Positions 46,401 to 52,732 of a stretch of 54,007 bases of DNA are shown piece after piece. The stretch is taken from assembly GCA_938009275.1 (NCBI GenBank), contig CALLHY010000074.1, positions 1-54,007 on the forward strand, read 5' to 3'. The notes beneath the pieces were generated by a model. That model saw only the letters and a list, made by a program, of their open reading frames with translations, made no database searches and was not told where the DNA came from. This DNA comes from an uncultured bacterium (GTDB taxonomy: Bacteria; Cloacimonadota; Cloacimonadia; Cloacimonadales; Cloacimonadaceae). The stretch's first letter is position 1, and the number at the start of each line of letters is the position of its first letter. A program made the translations under genes and the position numbers.

Positions 46401-47190
46401 TCCAGAAGACGATGAATCGCTAAACATGCGAGATGTGAATGTGGGGTTCAGCGGACTAAATGGTACGGTAAATAGCACTCCAAAATACTACTTTATCACC
46501 TGCGATGTAGCAGCTGAGGCTAATGGAAGCTTGATGCCAGTACTTTCGAATAATACTGCTTTTACATTTGATAATAGCATCATTTTGGGAGTTCTGTTGG
46601 ATGAACCTCTATCCCAAATGGAGATCATCCTATATCCACCTACCATCACCAGTTCAGTAGATTATCTGCCCTTTTTTGGAGAATTGCCAGTTAATACCGT
46701 TTCAGAAGCCCAAAGCTATACCATTTGGGCTCATGATTTGCAGGATGTGCTAAGGGTGGAAGCATCCTGGGGTTTTAAAATCTCACTGGCTGAATTTGCC
46801 CTGGATTACGAGAGTGAATTGACTCTAACCCCTAATGAGGGAGTGATAGATAGCACTGTAATCTATGTGAAATTTACTCCGGAAGAGGCAATATTGTATC
46901 CCGGCAACATTATTCATCGTAGCCAGAACGCAAACTTACTTTATGTTTCGGTGGGAGGCGAAGGTACAGCAGAACTCTCTGCTCCCCAAAATGTTACGAT
47001 AAGACTTATATATGATACTACCATTATGGAATGGGATGAAGTTCCCAATGCCACGATGTATAACATCTACGAGTCTGATAGCCCAGATGGCGAATTCATC
47101 CTGATTGATACCACAACCACCAACTTCTGGCTGCATTGGGAAACTGCATCCAGGAAATTCTATCGAGTGAGGGCTGCCACAGGCAGCTAA
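37471..47190 (+). CDS. Giant secreted beta-helix repeat protein
   Basis: A 3239-residue protein from ATG 37471 (AGGAGAATAAA upstream) with a signal peptide (~1-28). Six modules of ~350-480 residues each open with a 'YVN.A..G.N.GSSW.NAYTSLQ' segment and an 'ETILSGDIG' segment. A Gly/Asn-rich right-handed beta-helix follows, and the close is 'DIRG..RIQD.IIDMGAYEW', as in choice-of-anchor Q-type proteins. Modules begin near 37580, 38750, 40050, 41495, 43755 and 45080. After modules 4 and 6 come paired accessory blocks (GRFALQSDG/GMFSLHTQY domain, Ig-like, then FN3-like). The end is FN3-like (FYRVRAATGS) with no PNP-type T9SS tail. Likely an adhesin or polysaccharide-binding surface protein; activity unknown. 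Confidence 0.85.
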   Translation: MRVFKLSWLFPGILTTLILSGSSYLSATDNEPTRALRYVNHAATGSNNGSSWANAYTSLQSALNAAVSGDQIWVAKGTYKPSYDYGLGGVRYNHFRMINGVAIYGGFSGTERAVSQRTDFRHGQSNETILSGDIGTVGTSTDNCYNVIYNPSGLALTNTSILDGFTVRDGYGDNTDVWSNHVNGAGICNISNNPRFENLTVMNNFADQKGALFFSNSTVEFRNSTIQNNASRDGGGFYSVDSTLFMEGCLIINNSAYDGGGGYVMRGTPLFTNCTISKNTAGFSGGGLCFYGHPVSIPTATIRNCIVWGNDSYYSQITNGYYGKQIALSFFNLQLQYTCYSNLLYGDVVQLETGWINATNCVTSDPGFIDADLNDFTFYATSVCYGTGNNLYCDTDYDVRGQTRIQNGTIDMGAIEWTQGVDPAQRIVYVNSASTGNNDGSSWANAYTSLQTALDDARAGNQLWVAKGTHKPSSNYGVGSGERYNHFRLKDRVSVYGGFSGVENNLSERTSFGFGEENETILSGDLGVEGNTSDNCYHVVYNPAAFPLSHDVVLNGFTIRDGNANFNTQASNPANYGGGIYIDEASLYLEALVLTNNNAVYGGAISENDSDLLISGCQLFGNSATYGGAVRIAGNGTKQFNYNKFYDNTAVNGGALDYSGNGSMDFINCSFYENNASTGAAVKYNGSGNVNYTNCLFYENNATNGGAIWNTGYGNLSYVNCTIAGNSATYNAGAIYNSSVIASINNCIIWGNTSTVGKQLYLTSGSQTTLNYSCYGNATNDVYVSASNLTATNHNVTSNPMFFHLSPYYRIMGVSPCVNAGNNLYNDTVIDVRDNPRVQDSIIDMGAYEWTQGTDPVQDMIYVKHDAPGLNDGSSWQNAYTSFQTALEEAMEGVNIWVARGTYYPTKDYMYDIPGDPREKCFRMKKGVEIFGGFAGTETSVAQRSNYGQGGVNETILSGDIGTPGDYSDNCYSVVGNISHSLIPMVDHSAVIDGFTIKHGTRDDGAGIYNWRASSPTIRNVIFTANNGAGIGVHDYASPIIDNCKFVNNAGNGVHGQYSTVSVSDCEFTNNTGTPIWQRFGSLNVSNSTFTGNSASESGAIFAYYISVNLSNCIFENNSSHPGSGATGTAAIYCWGEVETFQATNCSFISNTSTHDSWYSSGAVTLHGMPNSSLSNCVFSNNSALVAAGAMEVMDSPGITITNCSFNSNSAPTGSELLVFTRPGHSTSDVSFNNSIIKGDGPEHIYVLDSSAEFNYSCFDPSSVNSSNSTITMTNNNITTDPYFVDGDNNDLRLIGYSPCVNVGNNSYTSQPTDIRGESRIRDGIIDMGAYEYYDAIDPSGNIIYVKHDAAGLNDGSSWANAFTSLQSALNAAVPFSRIWIARGTYYPSSAYDLTNTPRFYHFRMINDVSIYGGFAGTEANLIERTNHGPGEANETILSGDIGTTGNSSDNCYHVFYHPSSLALNNTAVLDGVTISGGNANYNTSEANHLNFGGAMFNSSGSPYLRYIVFKNNYGRYGGALSNHSSSSPTLVNCLLYQNTAFTGGAIQNMVSSQSTLIGTTIASNSATWGGGINCYINCGVYLKNSIIWGNSATTGNQFAVGGGTSNFVDLDYSCYANGTNDVIISVGSLNASSTTITSDPKFIGVANQDFRLYGTSPARDTGNNSYNTVMLDICGRARVQNDTVDMGAYEWTADTDPAYDPVIVSFTNGAAFTSPASNTLVDTAIGRFALQSDGRDCVFNALDVSLSGDFTGISNFKLWQSDDAVFDPETDLVLGVGMEYRNTDPALALKTQHSFSASARQERSILSFSDFSGTVSGPLRYFFISCDVAGSASGNLLPSLVDHTSINLIGATIQPVFTNAPLVGAQIIFTPPTISISVSSLPSFGDVLINTDSAVQTYSASGTHLLSDLTISVPEGYLIALGSRSYALSSRDPGLLRDFASQLVLSPVDGSVASTLIQVLLHPVSAQVYSGPITHSALYADSKQVEVSGTGVIVPPTITTGPVTDITINSATLAGEVVSGNGYDVTARGLVWNTSPNPSTESYFGISSEGSGTGIFSTPIDGLGSSTTYYVRAYAVNPSTTAYGNEQVFTTLSRIVYVDESRLDDSGDGNSWAFAKKSLQSAMDLPLNPGDQIWVAKGTYYPSFAYGMGDSSRYYHFRLKTGVQIYGGFYGNETSPTQRNSFGMGETNETILSGDIGILGDHTDNCMHVVLNSIDTTLDHSSVLDGFTIRDGYADGASVHSYGGGLMLYTGSPTLQNLCVTSNYAANRGGGYYSYGGSPILNNVTISENSAASSGGGAYIYNCNLSFSNSSILMNNASSGGGMYAMGGEMQIVNCVFADNQASTSDGGALYLYGANTSIINTLIHDNKSQNNGAGIFLRLATDALQCQLTNVTLVANTASATGGGIYCQSYFASNALNINNSIIWENSATLSGNQLFLTGLGATTLNYSNFANGTNDVATGAGPYNATNNNINVNPAFADSDNLDFRLFGSSPCVNSGSNAYDSESFDIRGQARVQDGIIDMGAYEWSAGIDPTHRTILVKHDATGDNDGTSWSDAFTSLQSALNDAYTGDEIWIARGIYKPSYDYGLGIGDRGMHFRLKERVDVYGGFAGSENSLSQRINFGCGQANETILSGDIGENGNAADNCYHVISNINTGLTSETLLNGVTITGGTADAANPHHRGGGVNFIASSPTVRQVVFTGNYAQQGGGAFNQSSTAQYYDCLFFSNQGSTAGGGLRNNSSSVTVTNCTFAENTGGYLGGGGVDNWNSNTTYNNCIFWGNTSPSGNQLHGWGTGTTTLNYSCYSNGTNDAVFAESSVLVATNYNITTYPFFTNYEDNDFRICGNSPARNSGSNAYNPNNYDIEGRPRIQDTIIDMGAYEWMEGVDLMYLQNVIFQDGQSFSPVLINGYTQQAIGMFSLHTQYVPSQLNALTLQLRGSFSGISNYQLWESEDSQFELEEDTLLGSVRTSFALPQSENPEDDESLNMRDVNVGFSGLNGTVNSTPKYYFITCDVAAEANGSLMPVLSNNTAFTFDNSIILGVLLDEPLSQMEIILYPPTITSSVDYLPFFGELPVNTVSEAQSYTIWAHDLQDVLRVEASWGFKISLAEFALDYESELTLTPNEGVIDSTVIYVKFTPEEAILYPGNIIHRSQNANLLYVSVGGEGTAELSAPQNVTIRLIYDTTIMEWDEVPNATMYNIYESDSPDGEFILIDTTTTNFWLHWETASRKFYRVRAATGS

Positions 47191-47343
47191 CTTGAGATTA
47201 CGCGCGATGAAGGACTGTGTCTGGCAGTCCTTCATCCCTGATTTCATCTACCCATACAATGCAGCAATCGATATCTGTGGCTCTATTTCAGATCGAGTGG
47301 ATCACAATTCGTCCAAGAGACCGTTGCACATAACGGTGTCATT

Positions 47344-47457
47344 GGATTTATCCGGTCGTAGCACTGACTTCAGTCGGTGCGTGAGAATATGCATATTTAC
47401 CTGATTGAATATAAATTATGGCGATGCAGCCGAGCGAGCGGGGTACCGGATAAATCC
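47344..47457. mobile_element. MITE-like palindromic element
   Basis: A 114-base element bounded by perfect 13-bp inverted repeats (GGATTTATCCGGT and ACCGGATAAATCC), flanked on both sides by ATT, a possible 3-bp target duplication. Inside are a GCACTGAC/GTCGGTGC hairpin (47361-47380) and the palindrome AATATGCATATT (47386-47397). There is no coding sequence. It may instead be a structured RNA. Confidence 0.5.
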
Positions 47458-47502
47458 ATTATTACCAATTATGCAATGGTCTCGATATATATACCCATCA
47501 TC

Positions 47503-47545
47503 GGACTTGGACATTTGAAGTTTTGGTGATGACATTTGAAGTTTT
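47503..47545. repeat. GGACTTGGACAT copy and GACATTTGAAGTTTT duplicate
   Basis: GGACTTGGACAT at 47503-47514 matches the copies left of the sigma54 cassette. GACATTTGAAGTTTT occurs twice, at 47510-47524 and 47531-47545, 21 bases apart. Confidence 0.8.
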
Positions 47546-47690
47546 CAGTGAGGGTTTCTAGTTAATTACCCTCGTAATTGGTTTTAATAATGTATACACG
47601 TAGATAGGTGAGCAATAAAAGAATTGACAAGGCTCCGCAGATGAAAAACAAGGTATCCTATAAAAATACTATTTCTAACGGAGTTCGTAA

Positions 47691-48638
47691 ATGAAGAATA
47701 TTTTGGTGATTGGCGCAGCCGGTCAAATTGGCTCGGAGCTTGTCCCTTACCTACGTGAGATTTATGGTGATCATGCTGTTGTAGCCACAGATTGCAATCC
47801 CTGTTTGCCCGAAAACATTGTGCAAAATGGCCCATGTGAGAGCTTTGATGCACTGGATGCCAATGCGATGTATGAAGTGGTGCGCAAATACAAGATAGAC
47901 AGCATTATAAATCTGGTAGCGGTTCTATCTGCCAAAGGTGAAAACAATCCTCCGCTTGCCTGGAGCATAAACATGGGCAGTCTTATAAATGCCCTGGAGA
48001 TTACCCGCCAGACAAAGGGTGCTGTATTCACACCTTCATCAATAGGTGCTTTTGGCCCAAGCACTCCGATGAACAATACCCCTCAGGACACGCTTATGCG
48101 CCCCACCACTGTATATGGCATATCAAAAGTAGCAGCCGAGCTTTTGGGGGACTACTATTACCTCAAATTTGGCGTAGATGCACGTGGTTTGCGCTATCCG
48201 GGCATTATATCCAACGTAACTCTTCCCGGTGGTGGAACTACAGATTATGCTGTAGAAATTTACTACGAAGCTATAAAGAATAAATGCTATGAATGCAATC
48301 TCAGTGCCGGAACTTTCTTAGACATGATGTATATGCCTGATGCTTTGCGTGCATTAGTAGAGCTGATGGAAGCCGATCCTAAGAAGCTGGTGCATCGTAA
48401 TTGCTTCAACGTTACTGCCATGAGCTTCGATCCCGAAATGATATCCGCCGAGATTCGCAAACATATCCCCGAGTTCAGACTCGAATATAAGATTGACCCA
48501 ATAAAGCAGTCTATTGCCAATAGCTGGCCAAACTCTATGGATCACAGTGCTGCCGTTGAAGAATGGGGCTGGAAACCGGAGTATGACCTTAGCTCAATGA
48601 CTGAAGATATGCTAAAAATACTATCAAAGAGGTTGTAA
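47691..48638 (+). CDS. L-threonine 3-dehydrogenase (epimerase-type SDR)
   Basis: A 315-residue extended SDR. The NAD loop is GAAGQIGSE, the catalytic pair is YGISK, and the segment RYPGIISNVTLPGGGTTDYAVE is characteristic of the epimerase-like threonine dehydrogenases, which oxidise L-threonine to 2-amino-3-ketobutyrate. This fits amino acid fermentation. The partner ligase (kbl) is not adjacent. CGGAG precedes the ATG. The next gene starts 2 bases after the stop. Confidence 0.88.
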   Translation: MKNILVIGAAGQIGSELVPYLREIYGDHAVVATDCNPCLPENIVQNGPCESFDALDANAMYEVVRKYKIDSIINLVAVLSAKGENNPPLAWSINMGSLINALEITRQTKGAVFTPSSIGAFGPSTPMNNTPQDTLMRPTTVYGISKVAAELLGDYYYLKFGVDARGLRYPGIISNVTLPGGGTTDYAVEIYYEAIKNKCYECNLSAGTFLDMMYMPDALRALVELMEADPKKLVHRNCFNVTAMSFDPEMISAEIRKHIPEFRLEYKIDPIKQSIANSWPNSMDHSAAVEEWGWKPEYDLSSMTEDMLKILSKRL

Positions 48639-48640
48639 TC

Positions 48641-49633
48641 ATGATAAAAGTTGCCGTTGTCGGTGTTGGACATCTGGGTCAGCACCATGCCCGCAAGTTC
48701 CAAAGTATAGAAAATGCCTCATTAGTCGGCATCTATGATCAAAATCCGGCAAGAGCGCAACAGATATCCGAGCAGTTAAATTGTAAGTGCTTTGCCAGCT
48801 ATGAAGAAATGCTCGCCCAGTGTGATGCAGTGGATATTGCCGCAACAACCACAGCGCATTATGCTCTTGCCAAGCCAGCGCTGTTAGCAGGTAAACATAT
48901 CTTCTTGGAAAAACCCATCACCAGTGAACTGGTGCAGGCAGAAGAGCTGCTAAAGATAGCTTCCGAAAAGAACCTGAAGATTCAGGTGGGGCATATAGAA
49001 CGGTTTAATCCCGTGATACGCGAAATAGAGCACGAGATTGGTGAACCGATGTTCATTGAGTCTCACAGGCTATCCACATTCCATCATAGAGGAACGGATG
49101 TGCCGGTAGTGCTGGACTTAATGATTCACGATATAGACCTTATATTGGACTTTGTTCATAGCCCCGTCACAGAGATACGCGCCAGCGGGGTAGGCATACT
49201 TACTCCCAGCATCGATATTGCCAATGCCAGAATTGAATTTGCCAATGGTGCTATAGCCAATGTAACCTCGTCCCGTGTATCTATGAAGCAAGAACGCAAG
49301 ATACGCTTCTTCCAAAGGGATAGCTATATCTCGATGGATTTTGTAGCCAAGCAGGTTAGAGTGATGAAGAAGTCTGCCAATATCATGCAGTTCCTGCCTC
49401 AATTGCTGATGGGGTCTACAGACATAAAGCCAGAGCAATTGGTGGATATACAAGCCATAGACGTTAGTGATAGCCCCAAGGACGCACTTAGCATGGAGCT
49501 GGAGTCCTTTATCGATTGCATTGTTAACGATAAAAAGCCAATAGTTGATGGTGTAGCCGGAACCCGGGCTTTGGATATTGCGTTAAAGATTATCAGTCAG
49601 ATTCAAGCTAAGAACATGTCTCTAAACAAGTAG
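48641..49633 (+). CDS. Gfo/Idh/MocA-family oxidoreductase
   Basis: A 330-residue NAD(P)-dependent sugar-type oxidoreductase with the Rossmann loop (VVGVGHLGQHHAR) and the EKPIT motif. VGHIERFNPV and LDLMIHDIDLIL are typical of a subgroup often found with lipid A genes, such as UDP-GlcNAc 3-dehydrogenase GnnA. That link is inferred from pattern only, because the neighbours here are threonine dehydrogenase and asnS. It starts 2 bases after the previous stop. Confidence 0.87.
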   Translation: MIKVAVVGVGHLGQHHARKFQSIENASLVGIYDQNPARAQQISEQLNCKCFASYEEMLAQCDAVDIAATTTAHYALAKPALLAGKHIFLEKPITSELVQAEELLKIASEKNLKIQVGHIERFNPVIREIEHEIGEPMFIESHRLSTFHHRGTDVPVVLDLMIHDIDLILDFVHSPVTEIRASGVGILTPSIDIANARIEFANGAIANVTSSRVSMKQERKIRFFQRDSYISMDFVAKQVRVMKKSANIMQFLPQLLMGSTDIKPEQLVDIQAIDVSDSPKDALSMELESFIDCIVNDKKPIVDGVAGTRALDIALKIISQIQAKNMSLNK

Positions 49634-49643
49634 GAATGGAATT

Positions 49644-50939
49644 ATGAAACAAGTGTTTATTAAAGATATAGCAAAACATGCCGGGCAGGAAGTGTGCCTT
49701 AAGGGTTGGGTGCGAAACATACGTCATAGCGGCAAGCTGGTGTTTATCATCCTGCGCGATGGCAGCGGTGAGATTCAGGCGATTGCCTTTAAGCCGGATA
49801 TGAGCGAAGAAACATTCGAAAGAGCAAAACGGCTCACTTTGGAATCATCGGTTGTTATTACCGGAGTAGCGAAGCCACATCCCAAGAACGAAGCGCAGTA
49901 TGAGCTATCGGTTAGCAATGTAGAAGTATTTCAGCTTGCTGACGAGTACCCGATTGGCAAAAAAGAGCATGGCCCAGACTTCCTGTTATCCAATAGACAC
50001 CTGTGGATACGTTCTTCCAAGCAGTGGGCAGTGCTTAGAATACGCCACACTGTGTATTTTGCTATCTGCGAGTATCTGAATAACAACAATTTCTTTCGCT
50101 TCGATTCTCCCATTCTTACTCCAAATGCCTGCGAGGGGACTACCACATTGTTTGAGCTGGAATACTTTGACGAAGGTCAAGCATACCTCTCACAATCTGG
50201 TCAGTTGTATCTGGAAACAGGTATCATGAGCCTGGGCAGAGTGTATGATTTCGGGCCAGTGTTTCGTGCCGAAAGAAGCAAAACACGTAAGCACCTCACA
50301 GAGTTTTGGATGATGGATGCCGAGGCTGCTTGGGTAGAGCATGACGAAAACATGCAGATTCAAGAAGAATTGATTAGATATGTTATCCGCAAAGTTTTGG
50401 ATACCTGTGCCAATGAACTGCAAATACTTGAGCGGGACATAGACGCGCTGAAAGCGGCTGATGCTCCTTTCAAGCGCATGACGCACCATGACGTTATAGA
50501 ATATCTGCGGGCAAAAGGAAGCGAGATTACGCATGGCAGCGATCTGGGCGCACAAGATGAAGTGATGCTTACCGAAGGTTCGCCTGTTCCCGTTTTTGTA
50601 GAACGCTGGCCAAAAGAGATAAAAGCTTTTTATATGAAGCGCGATCCACAGAATCCTGATCTGGTTTTAGGTAACGACCTGATTGCTCCGGAGGGATTTG
50701 GCGAGATAATTGGCGGAAGTCAGCGCGAAGATGATTATGACCTGTTGCTAGCTAGAATGCAGGCAGAAAAAATGCCGATAGAAGACTATAGGTGGTTCTT
50801 AGACCTGCGTAAGTATGGTTCTGTGCCACATAGCGGATTTGGCATCGGTTTAGAGAGGCTGGTTGCATGGATGAGCGGGACACATCACATTCGCGAAACA
50901 ATCCCCTTCCCCAGAATGATCTACCGTATATATCCATAA
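49644..50939 (+). CDS. asnS: Asparaginyl-tRNA synthetase
   Basis: Charges tRNA-Asn. The 431-residue class II synthetase has an N-terminal OB-fold (VCLKGWVRNIRHSGKLVFI), motif 2 FRAERSKTRKHLTEFW and motif 3 GFGIGLERLVAWMSG. The signature 'PNACEGTTTLFE' and the final FPRMIYRIYP fit AsnRS rather than AspRS. It lies 10 bases after the oxidoreductase, so it may be co-transcribed. A direct asparagine route means the cell need not depend on Asp-tRNA amidation. Confidence 0.95.
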   Translation: MKQVFIKDIAKHAGQEVCLKGWVRNIRHSGKLVFIILRDGSGEIQAIAFKPDMSEETFERAKRLTLESSVVITGVAKPHPKNEAQYELSVSNVEVFQLADEYPIGKKEHGPDFLLSNRHLWIRSSKQWAVLRIRHTVYFAICEYLNNNNFFRFDSPILTPNACEGTTTLFELEYFDEGQAYLSQSGQLYLETGIMSLGRVYDFGPVFRAERSKTRKHLTEFWMMDAEAAWVEHDENMQIQEELIRYVIRKVLDTCANELQILERDIDALKAADAPFKRMTHHDVIEYLRAKGSEITHGSDLGAQDEVMLTEGSPVPVFVERWPKEIKAFYMKRDPQNPDLVLGNDLIAPEGFGEIIGGSQREDDYDLLLARMQAEKMPIEDYRWFLDLRKYGSVPHSGFGIGLERLVAWMSGTHHIRETIPFPRMIYRIYP

Positions 50940-50968
50940 TGTCATCACTTAAAAAAGGAGATTGTTTG

Positions 50969-52183
50969 ATGATAGAGAAGTATTTTTCCCAAACTACCAA
51001 AGCCATGAAGTCATCGCTCATTCGTGAATTGGTGGCTGCGACAAAGAACGTACCGGATCTTATTTCTTTTGCTGGTGGTTTTCCCAATCCTGCTACTTTC
51101 CCCAAGGAGACACTAAGCAAACTGTATGCTGAGGTAGTTGCAGAAGAAGGACGCGATGTTTTACAGTATGGAGCCAGTGAAGGTGACAGCCAGCTAAAAA
51201 GCGAACTTATAAAGTGGGAAGGATATAGTGATCTTAGTCATGACAATCTGGTGATGACCGTAGGGGCTACAAATGCTATCTATTATATGGCAAGAACATT
51301 AATTGACGAAGGAGATGTTATTCTCTGTGAAGCTCCTACCTTTCTGGGCTCGTTAGTGGTGTTTGATGCAATTCATGCCGATGTTCAGGGCATAGCGATG
51401 GATTCTGAGGGGATAGACCTGAATAAATTGCATGATAAGGTTCATCAACTGCGTGAATCTGGAAAGAAGATTAAGTTCTTATATACCATACCCGACTTTC
51501 AAAATCCTGCCGGCATCTCTATGAGCTTGAACAGACGAAGAGAACTGCTGAAGTTTTGTGAAGCTGAAGGGATATTAGTGATGGAAGACAACCCATATTC
51601 CAGGCTGCGCTTTAACGGTGAAGAACTGCCTACCTTATTCAAAATAGCTCATGATGAGATGAAGAACAACTCTTTAGTTACTGAGATTGTGTCATTTTCT
51701 AAGATTCTGGGGCCAGGCATGCGGGTAGCATTTGCCAAGGGTGAAGCGAACATGATCTCCAAAATGGTGTCGTGGCAACAGAAGGTGAATGTAACTCCCG
51801 ATTGCGTAACAGAACGCGTAGCAGCGAAATTCTTCGCAGGGGGGTATATGGAGCCTCATATAAAAAGTATTTGTGACTATTACAAGCCATACCTGAACAC
51901 AATGCTGGAATCCTTGAGTGCTACCATGCCAAACTATGTACAGTGGACTAAGCCCAATGGCGGAATCTTCTTATGGTTATGGTTACCAGAAGACATCAAT
52001 GCCGATAAACTATTCTTTAAAGCGAAGGATCATCTGGTTACGTTTATCCCAGGAAGCAAGTTCTATCCTGAAGGTCAGGAGAAATTCAACTGCCTGCGCT
52101 TAAATTTCACATACTCTACTTTGGAGCAGATTACCATCGGTGTAGAGCGTTTGGCCAAACTGATGGGAAGCATATACAGTTGA
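50969..52183 (+). CDS. PLP-dependent aminotransferase (class I)
   Basis: A 404-residue fold-type I aminotransferase. Order: PDLISFAGGFPNPATFP near the N-terminus, YGASEGDSQLK, DFQNPAGISMSLNRR, MEDNPYSRLRF, and the PLP lysine in SFSKILGPGMRVAF. The pattern resembles 2-aminoadipate/LysN and other broad-range enzymes, usual in amino acid fermenters. There is no MocR-type DNA-binding domain. I chose ATG 50969 for its AAAGGAGA site; the longer frame would overlap asnS. Confidence 0.9.
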   Translation: MIEKYFSQTTKAMKSSLIRELVAATKNVPDLISFAGGFPNPATFPKETLSKLYAEVVAEEGRDVLQYGASEGDSQLKSELIKWEGYSDLSHDNLVMTVGATNAIYYMARTLIDEGDVILCEAPTFLGSLVVFDAIHADVQGIAMDSEGIDLNKLHDKVHQLRESGKKIKFLYTIPDFQNPAGISMSLNRRRELLKFCEAEGILVMEDNPYSRLRFNGEELPTLFKIAHDEMKNNSLVTEIVSFSKILGPGMRVAFAKGEANMISKMVSWQQKVNVTPDCVTERVAAKFFAGGYMEPHIKSICDYYKPYLNTMLESLSATMPNYVQWTKPNGGIFLWLWLPEDINADKLFFKAKDHLVTFIPGSKFYPEGQEKFNCLRLNFTYSTLEQITIGVERLAKLMGSIYS

Positions 52184-52239
52184 CGCGATGACGATATTAG
52201 TTTATAATGTAGTATAGAGCCCAAAGCATAAGGAGAAAG

Positions 52240-52686
52240 ATGATGAAACGCTTACTTTCCTGCCTGACTCTTGTTCTAGTACTGCTACCTTTGGCAGCGC
52301 AGATAGATTTACCACGACCTAACCTAAACCCATTCCGCGGAACCCAGAGCAGTTTATTAAATATGGAAAAGATGGAAATGTCGCATTCCATGGGGTTTCA
52401 AGCAGGAGCAAGTTCAATAGGTGACGGTTATTACCTTTCCAGATACACAAACCATATTAAGTACAAATTTAACCCCAAGCTAGAGCTCGATTTGGATTTG
52501 AATTTTGTTAATTTTGGCAGTATGGATACCAGAAACAAGATATCATTTAATGAAGACAACACCAATAAGCTTATTCCCGAGTTCTCGCTACGTTATCGCC
52601 CTACCGACTCCATCAAGATTGAGATTCAAATGAGTCAAGGTGGCTACATGTACCAGCCTCGGCGTAACTGGTACGACACATGGTAG
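52240..52686 (+). CDS. Small secreted beta-strand protein
   Basis: A 148-residue protein with a signal peptide (~1-21, ending PLAAQ). The mature part is rich in alternating strands (HIKYKFNPKLELDLDLNFVNFG, IPEFSLRYRPTDSIKIEIQM), typical of outer-membrane or surface proteins. No family is recognised. It shares a signal-plus-strand layout with the short gene at 53716. The ATG follows AAGGAGAAAG. The prepilin peptidase begins 46 bases downstream. Confidence 0.7.
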   Translation: MMKRLLSCLTLVLVLLPLAAQIDLPRPNLNPFRGTQSSLLNMEKMEMSHSMGFQAGASSIGDGYYLSRYTNHIKYKFNPKLELDLDLNFVNFGSMDTRNKISFNEDNTNKLIPEFSLRYRPTDSIKIEIQMSQGGYMYQPRRNWYDTW

Positions 52687-52732
52687 ATAAGATTCATTCC
52701 AACATATAACACAATCATTTTGTGGAGGAACC

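Larger units (their letters stand above)
47191..47690. other. Intergenic region downstream of giant gene
   Basis: About 500 bases without a supported gene. It contains a MITE-like palindromic element (47344-47457) and repeats of GGACTTGGACAT and GACATTTGAAGTTTT. Upstream of 47340 a short inverted repeat (CTGCCACAGGCAG-like) may be a terminator, but it lacks a T-tract. Confidence 0.55.

Noticed and set aside
37471..47190. Repeated DNA in the giant gene as a possible CRISPR or satellite
   Set aside because: The repeats are long, divergent and in frame, and they encode similar protein modules.
47600..47690. Sigma70 promoter before the threonine dehydrogenase gene
   Set aside because: TTGACA is present but the nearest TATAAA is 29 bases away, outside the usual spacing.
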